Assembly: GCF_039555335.1 (NCBI RefSeq)
Contig: NC_092646.1
Span: forward strand, 26,775,780 to 26,839,779
Length of the DNA stretch: 64,000 nt
From: Amphiura filiformis
Lineage: Eukaryota; Echinodermata; Ophiuroidea; Amphilepidida; Amphiuridae
Direction of reading: 5' to 3'
The position numbers and the translations under genes are program-made. The notes beneath the pieces are model-generated. The model was not told where the DNA came from and made no database searches. It saw only the letters and a list, made by a program, of their open reading frames with translations. Positions 12,114 through 23,097 of the stretch are shown here, one piece after another. Numbering within the stretch: position 1 is the stretch's first letter; each line of letters starts with the position of its first letter.

Positions 12114-12537
12114 ATACACATGTCACTTGTATGACCCACCCTAGGACCCCCGGGGGATGTGCGTCATGGTTGGGTCATTTACCAACCAATTAGTGACGCA
12201 GGGTACGGTCATTTACTCAATATGTGCGTCACAACATACCCCGAGGGGTGCGTCAGTGTCAGTCACTTTACCTAGGTGCGTCAATGGTTAGGCGCATCAG
12301 TGTCAGTCAAAATACCTAAATGCCTAAAATGGTGAGTCAAATTTGCGTCATGAGGACAGTCATAATCCTTAACATGTGCGTCACAATTTTGACCAGGGGC
12401 TCAGTCATTGTCGGCAAATGTCAGTCATTGTTTAGACGCACATGTGGGTCATGGTATAGTTAAATCCGACGCACCTATGTAAAGTGACTCACCACTCCCG
12501 GGGGTCATAGGGTGGGTCATACAAGTGACATGTGTAT
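12114..12537. mobile_element. TIR element with internal GTGCGTCA repeats
   Basis: ATACACATGTCACTTGTATG and the continuing GACCCACCCTA at the left are mirrored at the right end (12,498-12,537), giving arms of about 40 bp that include CCCGGGGG. The interior repeats GTGCGTCA or TGACGCA more than ten times in both orientations. The TSD is not resolved because the ends are AT-rich. No coding sequence. Confidence 0.75.
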
Positions 12538-13769
12538 AATTGAGCTATAATTAAGCTGAGATATTCATGTATAGCAGTAAAACATAGTACTAGCAGAATA
12601 TAAGGTACTGCATATTGTAATATCAATATGTTATGACTAAGTATGATGATGAGTATATACCATACATACCAGCCCGGGATAACAGCAGATTGTCTTTTAA
12701 ACCAACTATAGTTTGATATTCAAACTTATTATAGCCTTCAGCTTCATGCAGCTACTTACAATTAAGAAATAAATGTCCTCAAATAATCATTGCATATTAT
12801 CTTATACAGCACAGCATTTCAGCACTCACTTGTTGATGTTGCATTCTGTTTATCAGCATTAGCTTAGTGACAGCTAGTAGCCCATGACCTTTTGTAGTTC
12901 ATTTCCATTTAATTATTAATTTTTGACTCATTTTTCAAATAAATTTTACAAAATAAAAGTGATTAATAATTTTATTATCATATATGCATAAATATTTGTT
13001 ACATTTTTCTCCAAAAATACAACCAAATAATATTTTGAAATAAAAATTTTCTCAAGGGTCAAAGCCCGTAGCCCCCATACAGCCAATCACAATTCACATG
13101 GCCAAAGGTCATATTATATTCAAAAAATTGGATGCATGCAGTCATGGCAGTTGCAGAGATCACAAATATTATGATATATCTTTTGATTTAAAAAAAAGTT
13201 CATGAGAAAGAAAGTGAGAAACTTGATCTCTGCCTGTATAAGGACCATCCAGCCAGCGCAGGTAGTATAGTGAAATGAGATGGACATGAATGACACAAAT
13301 GATGATGAAATGAGTGTAGCATGTTATATGTACATGTAGTTGTAGGTAAGCTTATTAAAGGGCATATACATGTATTTTTATGGAATTGAATGGTCATGAT
13401 CAGATGATGGTTGGCAATCCTTCCTTTGCATGCACCTGGCCTGGATCTGGAAATTATTCTCTTTCATGTTTTCTGCAACTACTCACACATCATGATTCGA
13501 GAATCGAGAACTTTTTACTTTAATAATAACAGTTGAGTTATAATCAGTTATATTACATGTAACTCATGCAGTTTAGTTATACTAATTTTTATAGGCTTAT
13601 ACTACATGACTTTGTTTTAAAGATTAATTTAGGCCTAAGTGAATACTTAAGTATCTTGTCCAGCATTATACCATTCATAACTGTTGATGCTTTTCTTGGA
13701 CTTATGAAAAGAATTCAGGGTTAAATGGTGCATGCATGGTTTGTACGTACTAGTGAGTAATTTTTGGTC
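12538..13769. other. No recognisable gene
   Basis: AT-rich, with no coding domain, tRNA or clear transposon end. Short frames such as 13,200-13,397 (minus) lack support. Confidence 0.45.
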
Positions 13770-14062
13770 GCAACAGCGGAAATTTTACAATGATTAAAAT
13801 ATTGATCGCAAAATTACGATCATTATTTGCGATCAAAAAAACGATCAAAAGTTGGTTGCATATATGGTCGCGTATTCGCGATCAAAATTACGATCATTAA
13901 TAACGGTCAAAATAATGGTCGCTGGGGTACCAAATGCGATCAAAATTACGATGATAAATACAATCAAATTTTGGTCGTAATTATGGTCGCAATTTTGGTT
14001 GTAATTATGGTCGCAATTTTGGTCGTAATTATGATCGCATCAACATGGTCGTTCTTTTCATA
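13770..14062. repeat. GATC-rich array (right block)
   Basis: Repeats of GCGATCAAAATTACGATCAT and TTTTGGTCGTAATTATGGTC. Orientation switches within the block: ACGATC dominates the left part and GGTCG the right part. Related to 11,279-11,640. Confidence 0.6.
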
Positions 14063-14189
14063 GGGGTGCCCTTATTTCTCTTGTTTTAGGATCCAAATCT
14101 TTGTGAAGAAATTAAATTTTGGTACCTTGCTTGAACTTGAAAAGCTAGTACTAAATATGAGATAATTATCATTCATTATTAACATATGC

Positions 14190-14400
14190 GTAAGAAGCTG
14201 AAGGACACGCCTCCTAAATTTTTGCAAGGGTGACATCCCCCCTAAAAATCAAAATAGAAGAAAAAATAAAGCAGGATTTGCCCTGGGTATCCTCCTTTTT
14301 ATCACGAAAAACTCTTGGGCACAGATAGAGTACAATTGCAGCATTTTGTGCGCATGACCAATCAAAACACGCCTTCATTAACAGCTAAAATAGTCTGATA
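14190..14400. repeat. Dispersed repeat, diverged copy of 28,858-29,060
   Basis: Shares the ordered words GGGTGACATC, CCTAAAAATC, ATAGAAGAAAAAATAAAGCA, a GGGCACAGATAG/GGGCCCAAATAG block and a CAATTGCA-like word with 28.86-29.06 kb. No ends or coding sequence are recognised. Confidence 0.5.
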
Positions 14401-14539
14401 TTGAATTTGTTGCACGTTTCGCATGCACAAAAAGTCTCAATAAAACCGACCAAAATAGGCCTATGCTTGTTCCCAACTGACCCCCTCCCCCTAAAATTTA
14501 ATGCTTGCTGGACCACTGTTCATTGATATTACTTTCAAG

Positions 14540-14685
14540 CCCGGTCTCGGTCTTGGTCTCGGACCTGCCTGTCTCGGTCTTGGTCTCGGTCTTGGACCAG
14601 CCGGTCTCGGTCTTGGTCTCGGACTGCCTAGTCTCGGTCTCGGTCTTGGTCTCGGATAGGCCGGTCTCGACTACAACACTGCGAT
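14540..14685. repeat. GGTCTCGG minisatellite
   Basis: Tandem CCGGTCTCGGTCTTGGTCTC units interspersed with GGACC, followed by CTACAACACTG. Related to the array at 6100-6235. Both strands stay open for 60-90 codons only because of the repeat. Confidence 0.75.
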
Positions 14686-14956
14686 ACACTCCAGAGTTCA
14701 GTGAATGCGAATGTTGTTTTCACTCCAGTGCTATTGTCAGCCGGTTCATGCCCGGATGTCCGACCGACAGAATTGAAAATGAATAAAAAAATGAATAAAA
14801 AGAATTTAAAAAAAAATTATAAAAAAAAAAAGTCCCGGGGTAAAGTTCTGCTTAAAATTCAAAGTCCAGTGTCGGATTTTCGGGGTTCGCTATCAATAAA
14901 CTGGTAGATTCCAAAATCAGAATTTTTCAGTATTAAAGTGAGCCATTATAATTATG

Positions 14957-14981
14957 CAAAAAAAAAAAAAAAAAAAAAAGA
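14957..14981. repeat. Poly(A) tract
   Basis: An A homopolymer of more than 20 bases, followed by AGAATTGAAAAG. It may be a decayed retroposon tail, but no body is recognisable upstream. Confidence 0.6.
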
Positions 14982-15028
14982 ATTGAAAAGCAGATTTCAT
15001 GGATGAACAAAACTTTAACCCAACATTT

Positions 15029-15139
15029 GTGGAAGAAGGGCCCAACTTCATGGCGTTGGGCCTTTCTGCTGTCTGCTGGCAATAAAATGCTGGGTTGAAC
15101 TCATTTTTGTAAAAAATTGGAGTTGGGCCCTTCTTCCAC
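15029..15139. repeat. Hairpin with 19-bp perfect arms
   Basis: GTGGAAGAAGGGCCCAACT (15,029-15,047) is exactly mirrored at 15,121-15,139, enclosing about 70 bp that includes further pairing between CCCAAC and GTTGGG words. It could be a small MITE or a hairpin-forming RNA. Confidence 0.65.
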
Positions 15140-15167
15140 TCAGGTATTCAATTATGAGGGTCTTGTT

Positions 15168-15660
15168 TAGGGGCTGTGCAATAATTATGAACCCAGGGAG
15201 AGCCTAGGACTGCCAAAAATCTTTGCCCACCCCCCTTTAATTTGCACATGCCATGCCAAATTTTTGAGATCGCAGTTTACAAACCTAAATGGTTTATAGG
15301 CACGCCCTATATATATGTTGGGCATGCAGCGAGCAGGAAAATCTGCATAGACCTATTTACACGTTTCCATACTGTTTTCCAAGCCTAATAAAGCATTTTA
15401 TTTAAAAGGCACCTCATCAATGTTATATGTGTTATGGAAATGTTACAATATTGCATAAGTGGATCTGATTTTGTTCAAGATAAAATATAAATCAATACAC
15501 TTGCAGTTTAATTTTTTCACCCATCCTGTAAAAGAATATTACACAACAAGCATTAGCGCCAATCCGCCTTGAAATGGGGGGGGGGGGGCACCCGGCCAAA
15601 ATTGTTAAAAAGTGCATGGCTGAAAAAGAACAGGGCTGTTCCGACCATTAGGCCAGGTAA
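15168..15660. mobile_element. One-ended copy of the GGGGCTGTGCAATAATTAT family
   Basis: The left end TTA-GGGGCTGTGCAATAATTATG matches the complete elements at 41,644-41,989 and 47,152-47,632. The expected mirrored right end was not found, so the copy is truncated or disrupted somewhere before 15,660. Internal AAAATCTTTGCCCACCCCCC words are typical of this family in this window. Confidence 0.5.
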
Positions 15661-15984
15661 GGCGGTCGGCTAGGAGGGGGCAAAAATGGGAATGGAGAAA
15701 TAAAAGGGAAGGGGAAGAAAAATGAGGCCGGATAAAAAATGGGAGGAAAAATAAAAAGGGGGCGAAGGGGGAACCTGAGAAAAAGAAAAGAAACGGGGCA
15801 TTATTTCGGGCATTTTTCTGACCCTTCCCGTATCTGTTGCCAGTGTGGTGAACATAGCTTTTCTAAGCTAAAACTAATTAAGACATATTGCGTTAAACGA
15901 TGACCCAAGAACTTTTAAACCGATAATTCATACAATATTACAGTGAAAAAGTCGCTTCAATTGGCCTGTCAATTGGCGCAACTT

Positions 15985-16430
15985 TATGTTTACATGCAAA
16001 CAGGGTGATTCATACAATAAAGGTCAAAATTTGTCTTCGAATGGCTTCAATTTGGTCGTCATTTCGCAATTTTTCGTCTTTTTCAAACTAAAATTTTACA
16101 CAATAGTGCACAAATACTCCACCCAATGGCTTCAGTTATCTTCATTTTGCAAAAGTTTCTCACTTCTGGGGTGGGGGGCATCCCCCTCACACACACCCCT
16201 GCGTGCCCAACTTTATGGGTACATAATTATAAATAATTTATACAATAAAAGTCACAATTTCTCCACTAATGTCTTCAATTGGGCGTCTTCTCACAAATTT
16301 TAGGCTTTTTCAAACTAAAATTATACCGAATTATACACAATAATACATGTAGTGACAAAATGGTCCACCAAATGGCTTCAATTGGGTCTTCATTTTCCAA
16401 AAGTTTCTAACTTCTGAGGGCGGCACATCC
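15985..16430. repeat. Diverged tandem repeat of about 190-240 bp
   Basis: The ordered block ACAATAAAGGTCA / AATGGCTTCAATTTGG / CGTC / CAAACTAAAATT / ACACAATA recurs two to three times, ending in GCAAAAGTTTCT and a C/G-rich word. No coding content. Confidence 0.5.
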
Positions 16431-16889
16431 CTATGCGGCAAGCGTGACGCGATGGCCACGTGCCCCCCCCTTTGATCACTCTAGATCCACCACTGGTAAC
16501 CCCCCTCCCCCCTTAACACTTTTTGGTTATGCTTTGGTGGGGCGGTAGGGAGAGGCTTTGCCTAGGGTGGCAAAATTCCTAGGAACGGCCCTGGAAAAGA
16601 ACAAAAAATGGGTCATTTTGCCAAAAGGTGGGGGAGCCACCCCTGCCCCCCCCCCTGATTGACGACATGACGACAAGCATTAACTACAACAAAATTATAA
16701 CAGTCATTACCAAATTATTTAGCTGCAACAAGAGTTAGAGAAACAATATTTCATTGAATATATATTTTAAAATGATCAAACACCCTATGCATCAATTCAT
16801 AGGAAATTATTGTCTGTTTAAATTCTGCCTGTCAGAAACTCTTATATATTAAAAAACACAATTAAACATAAAAATACAATATTGTATTA
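16431..16889. other. No recognisable gene
   Basis: C-rich low-complexity patches (16,460-16,510 and 16,620-16,660), then AT-rich sequence. No supported gene. Confidence 0.4.
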
Positions 16890-17597
16890 AAATGCAATAT
16901 TGACATTGGTACTGGTTGCGAATCCTGGTGCGAATCCTTTCATGTGTATTATGTGCACTTGGGTTGGTGAAACAGTGTTTACAAAGCAATATTTACATTG
17001 TCATGTCCACTTTCGTGTGAATCTTTTTATGCTTAGTCTTGTGTCCTATTATTTGAAAAAAGTCTTTTCACAATTATTTACATTGGTAGGGTTTCTCTTT
17101 GGTATGAATCCTGTCATGTCTAGCCTTGCTCCCTGTCTCTGAGAAAGTCTTTTCACAACATGTAATCACGCCTTGAAATAAGCAGGCGCGGGGAGCAAAT
17201 TTGCTCTCGTAAAGCCACCAATTGCTCCTGGTCCTTGTAAAATTCACATGAACCAGGAGCAATTTTCTAGAATAAATTGCTCCTGGTTACAGTTTTGCAC
17301 TTGATGCAGTCGTGCTGGTATGCTGTATTGTATATGCAGAAAAGAATTTAATATTTGAAAATTGCTCCTGTTTCTTCAGAAATTGCTCCTGGTTCTTGTA
17401 AAATCTAGTGAACCAGGAGCAATGTTCAAACAAATTGCTCCTGGTTCCAGTTTGCTTATTTCAAGGCTTGCATGTAATCTGCCTGTGAGAACATCTTTTC
17501 ACAATGTTAACATTGGAATGGTTTCTGTTTGGTGTGAATCATTTCATGTCTATATCGTCTTATCTCCGGTATGTGAGAAAAGTCTTTTCATAATATA
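16890..17597 (-). pseudogene. Decayed C2H2 zinc-finger array fragment
   Basis: On the minus strand, finger pieces with the same linker and helix style as the large array are visible: CEKTF, a KARHDRIHTKEKPYQCK segment at about 17,075-17,160, GHKTKHKKIHTK at about 17,020-17,050, and HERIRT near 16,930. Stops and frameshifts separate them. A 304-bp MITE (17,167-17,470) splits the fragment. More finger sequence follows at 17,479-17,597, where it is cut by the left end of the 7.1-kb insertion. The other side of that insertion resumes finger sequence at 24,725, so this is the severed 3' part of the same array. Confidence 0.8.
17167..17470. mobile_element. hAT-like MITE, 304 bp, TSD CATGTAAT
   Basis: The ends CACGCCTTGAAATAAGC and GCTTATTTCAAGGCTTG are inverted. 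The 8-bp word CATGTAAT is duplicated at 17,159-17,166 and 17,471-17,478. Eight-base duplications and a CA start are typical of hAT elements. The interior has two hairpins built from ATTGCTCCTGG and CCAGGAGCAAT. A near-identical second copy is at 33,044-33,349. No transposase, so it must have been mobilised in trans. It sits inside the decayed zinc-finger fragment. Confidence 0.9.
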
Positions 17598-18720
17598 TGG
17601 TCAATTCCAGCTAAAGCGGGACAAAATTCTCTCTGGGGCCATTTTAAAAATGTTTTCCATTTCAATTCTAGACTTATGCACATATCAAATGCAACCCCGG
17701 CCCCTGGGGACCCGGGGATGGCCGGGCCGTGGATTTTGGGTTTAAAAGTTCAAGTCCCGGGTAAACACCTGGCCAGTCCCGGACCCACCCGGCAAAACTC
17801 TCAGCCACTCTCCGGCCCCCGGGCGAAAATCCGATGCAAACCGATGCGAACCCCTGGTATTCCTCGGCCCAAGTTCCCGGCCCTGAGCATCGGATATAGG
17901 TCTGGATCTTAACATGGTTTTATTATCGCGACAATCTTGTCATGCGCTCTCAAAACTCGGCAGGTAGCCTATGTCTTCAATGGACTGCGGAGCTCTGGAC
18001 ATGCTGGGTGGATTAAAACGCTTCAAATATAGGCCTATATGTGTGTTCCATTGCAAATACTCACCTTGTTGCGGAACATCAAAAAACGATATACGAATTT
18101 AGGCTACCTAGATTCTCGTCACTAGCGCAGAGCAGCGTAATTCTTTTCTTTCCTTCCTATATGTATAGGTCTAGGCCTACTTGTTTTATTGTTTGAGTAT
18201 CAACGCACGGGCCTCGACGTGCACAGTTTACATAGCATGGAATCAAACAATTTGATATACCCTATTTTGCCACAGTTTTGGGGTACATTTCAGTGATTTT
18301 GGTGTATCATTGGGTGGGTTTTCAGTGGACACTAATGAACCCAACTGGATGCCCATTTAAGACTAAAATGTTGCTGAGTATGTAAGGAACTGAGAAAGAC
18401 AAATAATATAGGCTGAGAGCATTAATGGTTTAGCAAAACGCTGCTTAATCCGGCGCGGCGTAAGTCCGATTATGAACACACGTTAAGTAAGTTAGAAGGA
18501 AACTAGATCCATGTTTCAGATTCGGACTTGAGTGTTTTTCATATTCGAACTATATTGAAGTGTGTCTCACATTCAAATGTCAGACTGCTATAGGCCTACT
18601 GTTTCCACTTTCGAATAACGTCTATTATGTCTAGCGACCCTTTTTTTCGGACGAGCACACGGTCGAAGGAATTTTACGTTGCATAGTCGGACCCCAGTCA
18701 CCCGACGTTCCCACTTAGTT

Positions 18721-18832
18721 ATTTTGTATATTTTTCATGCTTTACAGTGACACGGGGAACGGGACAAGAGGGGGTCATTTTGTATATTTTTCATGCTTTA
18801 CAGTGACACGGGGAACGGGACAAGAGGGGATC
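18721..18832 (+). repeat. Tandem duplication, 56-bp unit
   Basis: The word ATTTTGTATATTTTTCATGC and the rest of the unit (ending GACAAGAGGG) occur twice head-to-tail at 18,721-18,776 and 18,777-18,832, nearly without change. Confidence 0.8.
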
Positions 18833-20039
18833 CATGTGTGCCATGACTATAATATGCATGCTTGTTTTAAATATTACGAGGCACGAATGGCGGGTCGGAA
18901 AACCAGGAATATCATATTGATATAGGGCCTACATGTAGGTCTATATGATTAAAACATCAAAGATATGAAAGAAACAGATCACTGCATTTACATCTGTCAA
19001 GGATACGGGGAGTGGCGAATATTCGATCTTTGCACAAACATTTTAAGCACATAATATTATAGGCCTTTTTGATGTCAATCCAAAATGCAACTTCAATGAT
19101 AATGAGGCTATTCTGTAAAGGCTCATACCCCATCCAAATAGGCCTACCTTGTTTAAAATCAAATGACCATCTATCAAACTTTTGGCGCAAGTTATTAATA
19201 TTTTGTTTCACGATGTTGCCATTTGGGATATTATTTAAAACATCCTTTCAACGATTTTTGATTAATGATGTTGTTAAACGCGCCAACATGAAAATATATT
19301 AGTTTTGAAAATCTGTATATTAACACAAGACATTGAATTCAATTTTTATATCATACACCTTTAATTATTTTGATAAGAAGAAAAATACAGCTCGAGAATT
19401 TATAAAGTACATGTACATTACTTGTAGTATAGTCTTCTGTTAAGTATTATGGCCATGTAGCAGTCGATCGCAGATGTCACAAAAGTATCATGGATTCTTT
19501 TATTATCACGGTCAGTTTTGTTTTTGAGTGTACCCTTACGAAAATGCAAGCAATGAAAAATGTGTGCGACAGCATGCAGCACGCAGCGTCGGACAGTGTG
19601 CAGCACACGTGCGTCGTCGCGATGCAGATGTGTGCAGCATGCAAGCAAGGCCTGCTGGTAGCGTGTTCATGTGTGCGCACCAGCTGAGTGCATGCAGGCA
19701 CCGCACACAAATATCCACCGCGCACACAATTTGCTTGCAGAACCTGCGCGCCGCAGGTTACCAATCTGTACGCAAATTACGCGCGCAGACTACACTTGTG
19801 TGCGGACTGTAGGACTGCATGCAAATTGCACGCATCTTGCATGCAGCACGCATATTGCTGCACGCATGCAGGGTTTCAGATCACAAAGTTAGAATGCTGC
19901 ACGCATACAGGGTTTCCAGAAGCAGTAAAGGTAAAATGCTGCATGCATGCAGGATTTTCAATGACTAATTCACTGTTACACAACTGACATCAAGTCACAA
20001 TTTGGCAATGATCTAGAAGTGAAAATATTTAAATGTTTA

Positions 20040-20480
20040 CAATGAATAAATAAGTTAGCCTTTGGACCAAAATTTTTTGGCAGACCAAGAGGGGAGGGGG
20101 GGCAAGCAATTTTGGCAGGCCAACAGGGAGGGGGGCAAGCATTTTTGGCAGGTCTAGAGGGAGGGCAAGCAAATTCCTGTTTCGATAGTTGGCATTTCAA
20201 CTTTGGGCCAATGTTGGAATGCCATTCCTGTTTTGATAGTTGGCATTAAAACACTGGGCCAATGCGGGGGCCAATGTTGGAATGCCATTCCTGTTATTTG
20301 GATATTTGGATGTCATTCCTGTTTAGAAATTTGACATTGCAACATTGGGCCAATGTTGGAATTCCATTCCTGTTTCAATAGTAGGCATTGCAGCATTGGC
20401 CCAATGTTGGAATGCCATTTCTTTTTCGATAGTTGGCATTGCAATATTGGGCCAATGTTAGTATGCCATTCATGAATCAA
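20040..20480. repeat. Minisatellites inside the 1.58-kb element
   Basis: First come about three units of GGGGGGCAAGCAATTTTGGC (20,085-20,170). Then about six diverged units of GGGCCAATGTTGGAATGCCA with TTCCTGTTTCGATAGTTGGC (20,180-20,480), period roughly 60 bp. Confidence 0.65.
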
Positions 20481-20647
20481 CAGTTAATTGGCACTGCAAA
20501 AAATCAAAACAAAATTCAACATTTTTATAGTGAATGTTATCAATATTCACAGTAAATTTGACCAATATTCATAAAATGATGCACTTTGGCGGTTTAGTCA
20601 TCAAAATATTGCTTATATTAACTTAAAACACTTCATCAAATGTGTAT

Positions 20648-20716
20648 ACCCCAATAGCTCAAATGGTAAAGCATAAGACTCCCATGCAGAAGGTCCCAGG
20701 TTCAAAATCAGGTAGG
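20648..20716 (+). pseudogene. tRNA-Gly(CCC)-like pseudogene or SINE head
   Basis: TAGCTCAAATGG matches an A box. The anticodon region GACTCCCATGC would place CCC at the anticodon. AGGTTCAAAATC approximates a B box. Acceptor and T-stem pairing is poor, so this is not a working tRNA. No terminal tail was identified. Confidence 0.5.
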
Positions 20717-21716
20717 TTAAGTTAGATAAGTGACTTGTATAAATTTAAGCTAGGTAATTTTAGTTCATTGTGAAATGGATAGCCAGGTTATGTAAGACTA
20801 ATTGTAAGGACAGTATACACTGTTAACCATTTTTTCGATTTTTTTTTCATGATTTTGTCTCGCATATATATGACCAGTACGTGCTGCGCATGCAGTGCAC
20901 GCTAATGGATTTGCATGCTGCATGCAAACTGCACACGCTAATGACCTGCACGCATGCAGCAAGCATCTGCACGCTTCCCTGCATGCGTGCCTCGTTCCAA
21001 ATATACGCATCCGCCGCTACCAACTGCACGCGTGCTGCATGCGGTGCGGCACGCGTGCTGCTTGCATGCTGCATGCGTTCAAAAACTGCGTGCCATTTTC
21101 GTAAGGGTAGGCCTAATAATTTAAAACTTTACCATCGACGGGTGGTTAAAACTTTAAAACAATAACATATAAAAAAAATAAAAACCAATACATAAATAAG
21201 CGTATAGCGCGGGCTCTCGTTTGCACGTGCATGTCAAGAAGCCAGTGTGGTCTGGTTAAACATGATAACTTTAGAGCCCCGCTAAATAGCAGATACATGG
21301 CCTACTGCAAAATTTGGAAACAACAGCCAAGATTTTGTTTTTGGAATGGATTTACATGAACACTAACATTAATGTGGCGACTCAGTGGATTATTAATATA
21401 CATCCGCGGCTCAAGTCCGGCCAAGTGATAGGATTCCCCAGCCCATAAATGCGGGCATCCTTAATAGCAAACCTCGGCCATGTTCACAGCCCATTTTACT
21501 GGTTGGAAAACCCCGGGTAAGTTACGACATAATCCCGGCCCTCCCGGGTAAAGTCCCAGCCCAATTTCCGGGTTTTGGCCGACGCAAGTCTTATACCAGT
21601 CCCGGCCAACACCGGCTCCCCGGGACACATTTTGAGTCAAATCCCGGGTCACATGGGGTCAAGTCCCGGACCATCCCCGGGTCCCCAGGGGCCGGGGCTG
21701 CATTTGATATGTGCAT

Positions 21717-22140
21717 TATCAAATGAGAAGATCATATCTAGTGAATCATCAGGTGGAAGTGCCATATCGGATTGAAAAAAACCTTTTCTTGCTAGACAAA
21801 ATAAAGTGTTAAATGCGCATATATGCATGTTACCCACGAATTTAAGATTTTTTCACCTGTTCTACGCCATAAAATTTCACTTTCTTTGATATCTTTCAAT
21901 ATTTTACATGTGGCCCATATACACAAGAAATCGGTGAAGACTTTGAACGTAAAATATAATTTTATTACATATATCTACAAAAAATATTTTGGTTATTACA
22001 AATTTTAAAAGATTAAAATAAATGCTTTATAGAAATATAAAGTTAGATTTTGTATCTCGTCGCAGGATGAGGATCTCTGATGGATTTGTGGGGTAACAGC
22101 GTCTGAAAATTAGCAAATTCCTACATGTATAAATTTTTTA
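21717..22140. other. Interior of the 7.1-kb insertion, no gene
   Basis: AT-rich. It contains the first of several TTACCCACGAA / TTCGTGGGTAA words (21,829) that recur up to 23,770. Confidence 0.4.
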
Positions 22141-22480
22141 ATAAAAATAAAAATTATGACTTTTCCATATTTCAATAATTCAGGCTACAATGGCACTAAA
22201 ATGTATTTTAATCAAAATACAAACTACATTGAATATTTAGAATTGATCATTATGGCATTTTGGGTATAAAAATTTTGAGAATAATAAAAGTTGCCAAATT
22301 CAAATAGAAATAAAAATAAAAATTATGACTTTTCCATATTTCAATAATTCAGGCTACAATGGCACTAAAATGTATTTTAATCAAAATACAAACTACATTG
22401 AATATTTAGAATTGATCATTATGGCATTTTGGGTATAAAAATTTTGAGAATAATAAAAGTTGCCAAATTCAAATAGACAT
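22141..22480 (+). repeat. Tandem duplication, 170-bp unit
   Basis: The block containing AAATTATGACTTTTCCATAT occurs at 22,151 and again at 22,321, and the copies stay essentially identical for 170 bp up to GCCAAATTCAAATAGA. This is a recent duplication. Confidence 0.85.
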
Positions 22481-22846
22481 ACCAAACAGTTTTATATTAT
22501 TATTTTAAGTAAAATCATTCCATATCTTCATGCAGCAATATTTTATTAAATCGTATTTGATGATTCCTATGAACTAAAACACTATGAAGACATTGCATGT
22601 TAACTATAATTTAAGTAGGGATTCGTGGGTAACCAAAATGTTTGTGGGTAACACATATTTGAAGGTATGTATTGGTAAGCGGCAAAATAGAAAATTTTAC
22701 AGAAGGTTGGAAATCATCATGTTGTTATTCCTCCATTGTGTTTCAATGATTCCTGTTTCTCTATAAACCCATTGCATGCACCCACAAAAATGGTAATTTA
22801 GGATAATCAATCAAAACCTAAAGCGCTCCACAGACTCCGAGTATTG

Positions 22847-23097
22847 TACGTACAATATTGTATGCAACATATCTACGTTATTTAATCTATTGCCATTCTA
22901 TTTCCAGTAATGTTTAAGTTCTAACGAATGTTTGATGACGAAAAATCGATAATATGTTACATGTAATATCTAGTAGAAATATATTACCGATTTTACGTCA
23001 TCAAACATTCGTTAGAACTTAAACATTACTGGAAATAGAATGGCAATAGATTAAACAACGAGATATGTTGCATACAATAATTGTACGATACAATAAA
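22847..23097. repeat. Long hairpin, arms about 110 bp
   Basis: The left arm, running through ATCTATTGCCATTCTATTTC and AACGAATGTTTGATGACG, is mirrored almost perfectly on the right, with a loop of roughly 50 bp around 22,950-22,990. It may be a foldback MITE; its transcript would be a long double-stranded RNA. Confidence 0.8.

Larger units (their letters stand above)
19533..21107. mobile_element. 1.58-kb TIR element nested third-deep, TSD TA
   Basis: CCCTTACGAAAATG at the left is mirrored by CATTTTCGTAAGGG at the right, with TA on both sides (19,531-19,532 and 21,108-21,109), as for Tc1/mariner-type insertion. Both subterminal regions (19,560-19,960 and 20,880-21,090) are packed with GCATGCAGCACGC-type words rich in alternating purine and pyrimidine, while the middle is ordinary AT-rich DNA. 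No transposase. It sits inside the 4.0-kb element. Confidence 0.8.
17677..21715. mobile_element. 4.0-kb TIR element nested in the 7.1-kb insertion, TSD TTA
   Basis: TGCACATATCAAATGCAACC, followed by CCGGCCCCTGGGGACCC, is mirrored at 21,672-21,715. TTA flanks both ends (17,674-17,676 and 21,716-21,718). Subterminal CCCGGG-rich words occur on both sides. A second copy starts at 63,620 with flank TAA and matches the right-end 370 bp of this one in inverted orientation. Three-base TWA duplications are characteristic of PIF/Harbinger elements; the superfamily is an inference because no transposase is seen. Confidence 0.8.

Noticed and set aside
14505..14786. 93-codon frame with repeating VSVLVSD, and its minus-strand partner with ETKTET repeats
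   Set aside because: Both are translations of the GGTCTCGG minisatellite; there are no start context or splice signals.
19418..19892. Overlapping His/Cys-rich frames on both strands (76-95 codons)
   Set aside because: They come from the GCATGC/TGCACGC-rich subterminal array of a transposon; there is no spacing of true zinc ligands.
20648..20716. Functional tRNA-Gly gene
   Set aside because: The acceptor and T stems have too many mismatches despite a plausible CCC anticodon loop.
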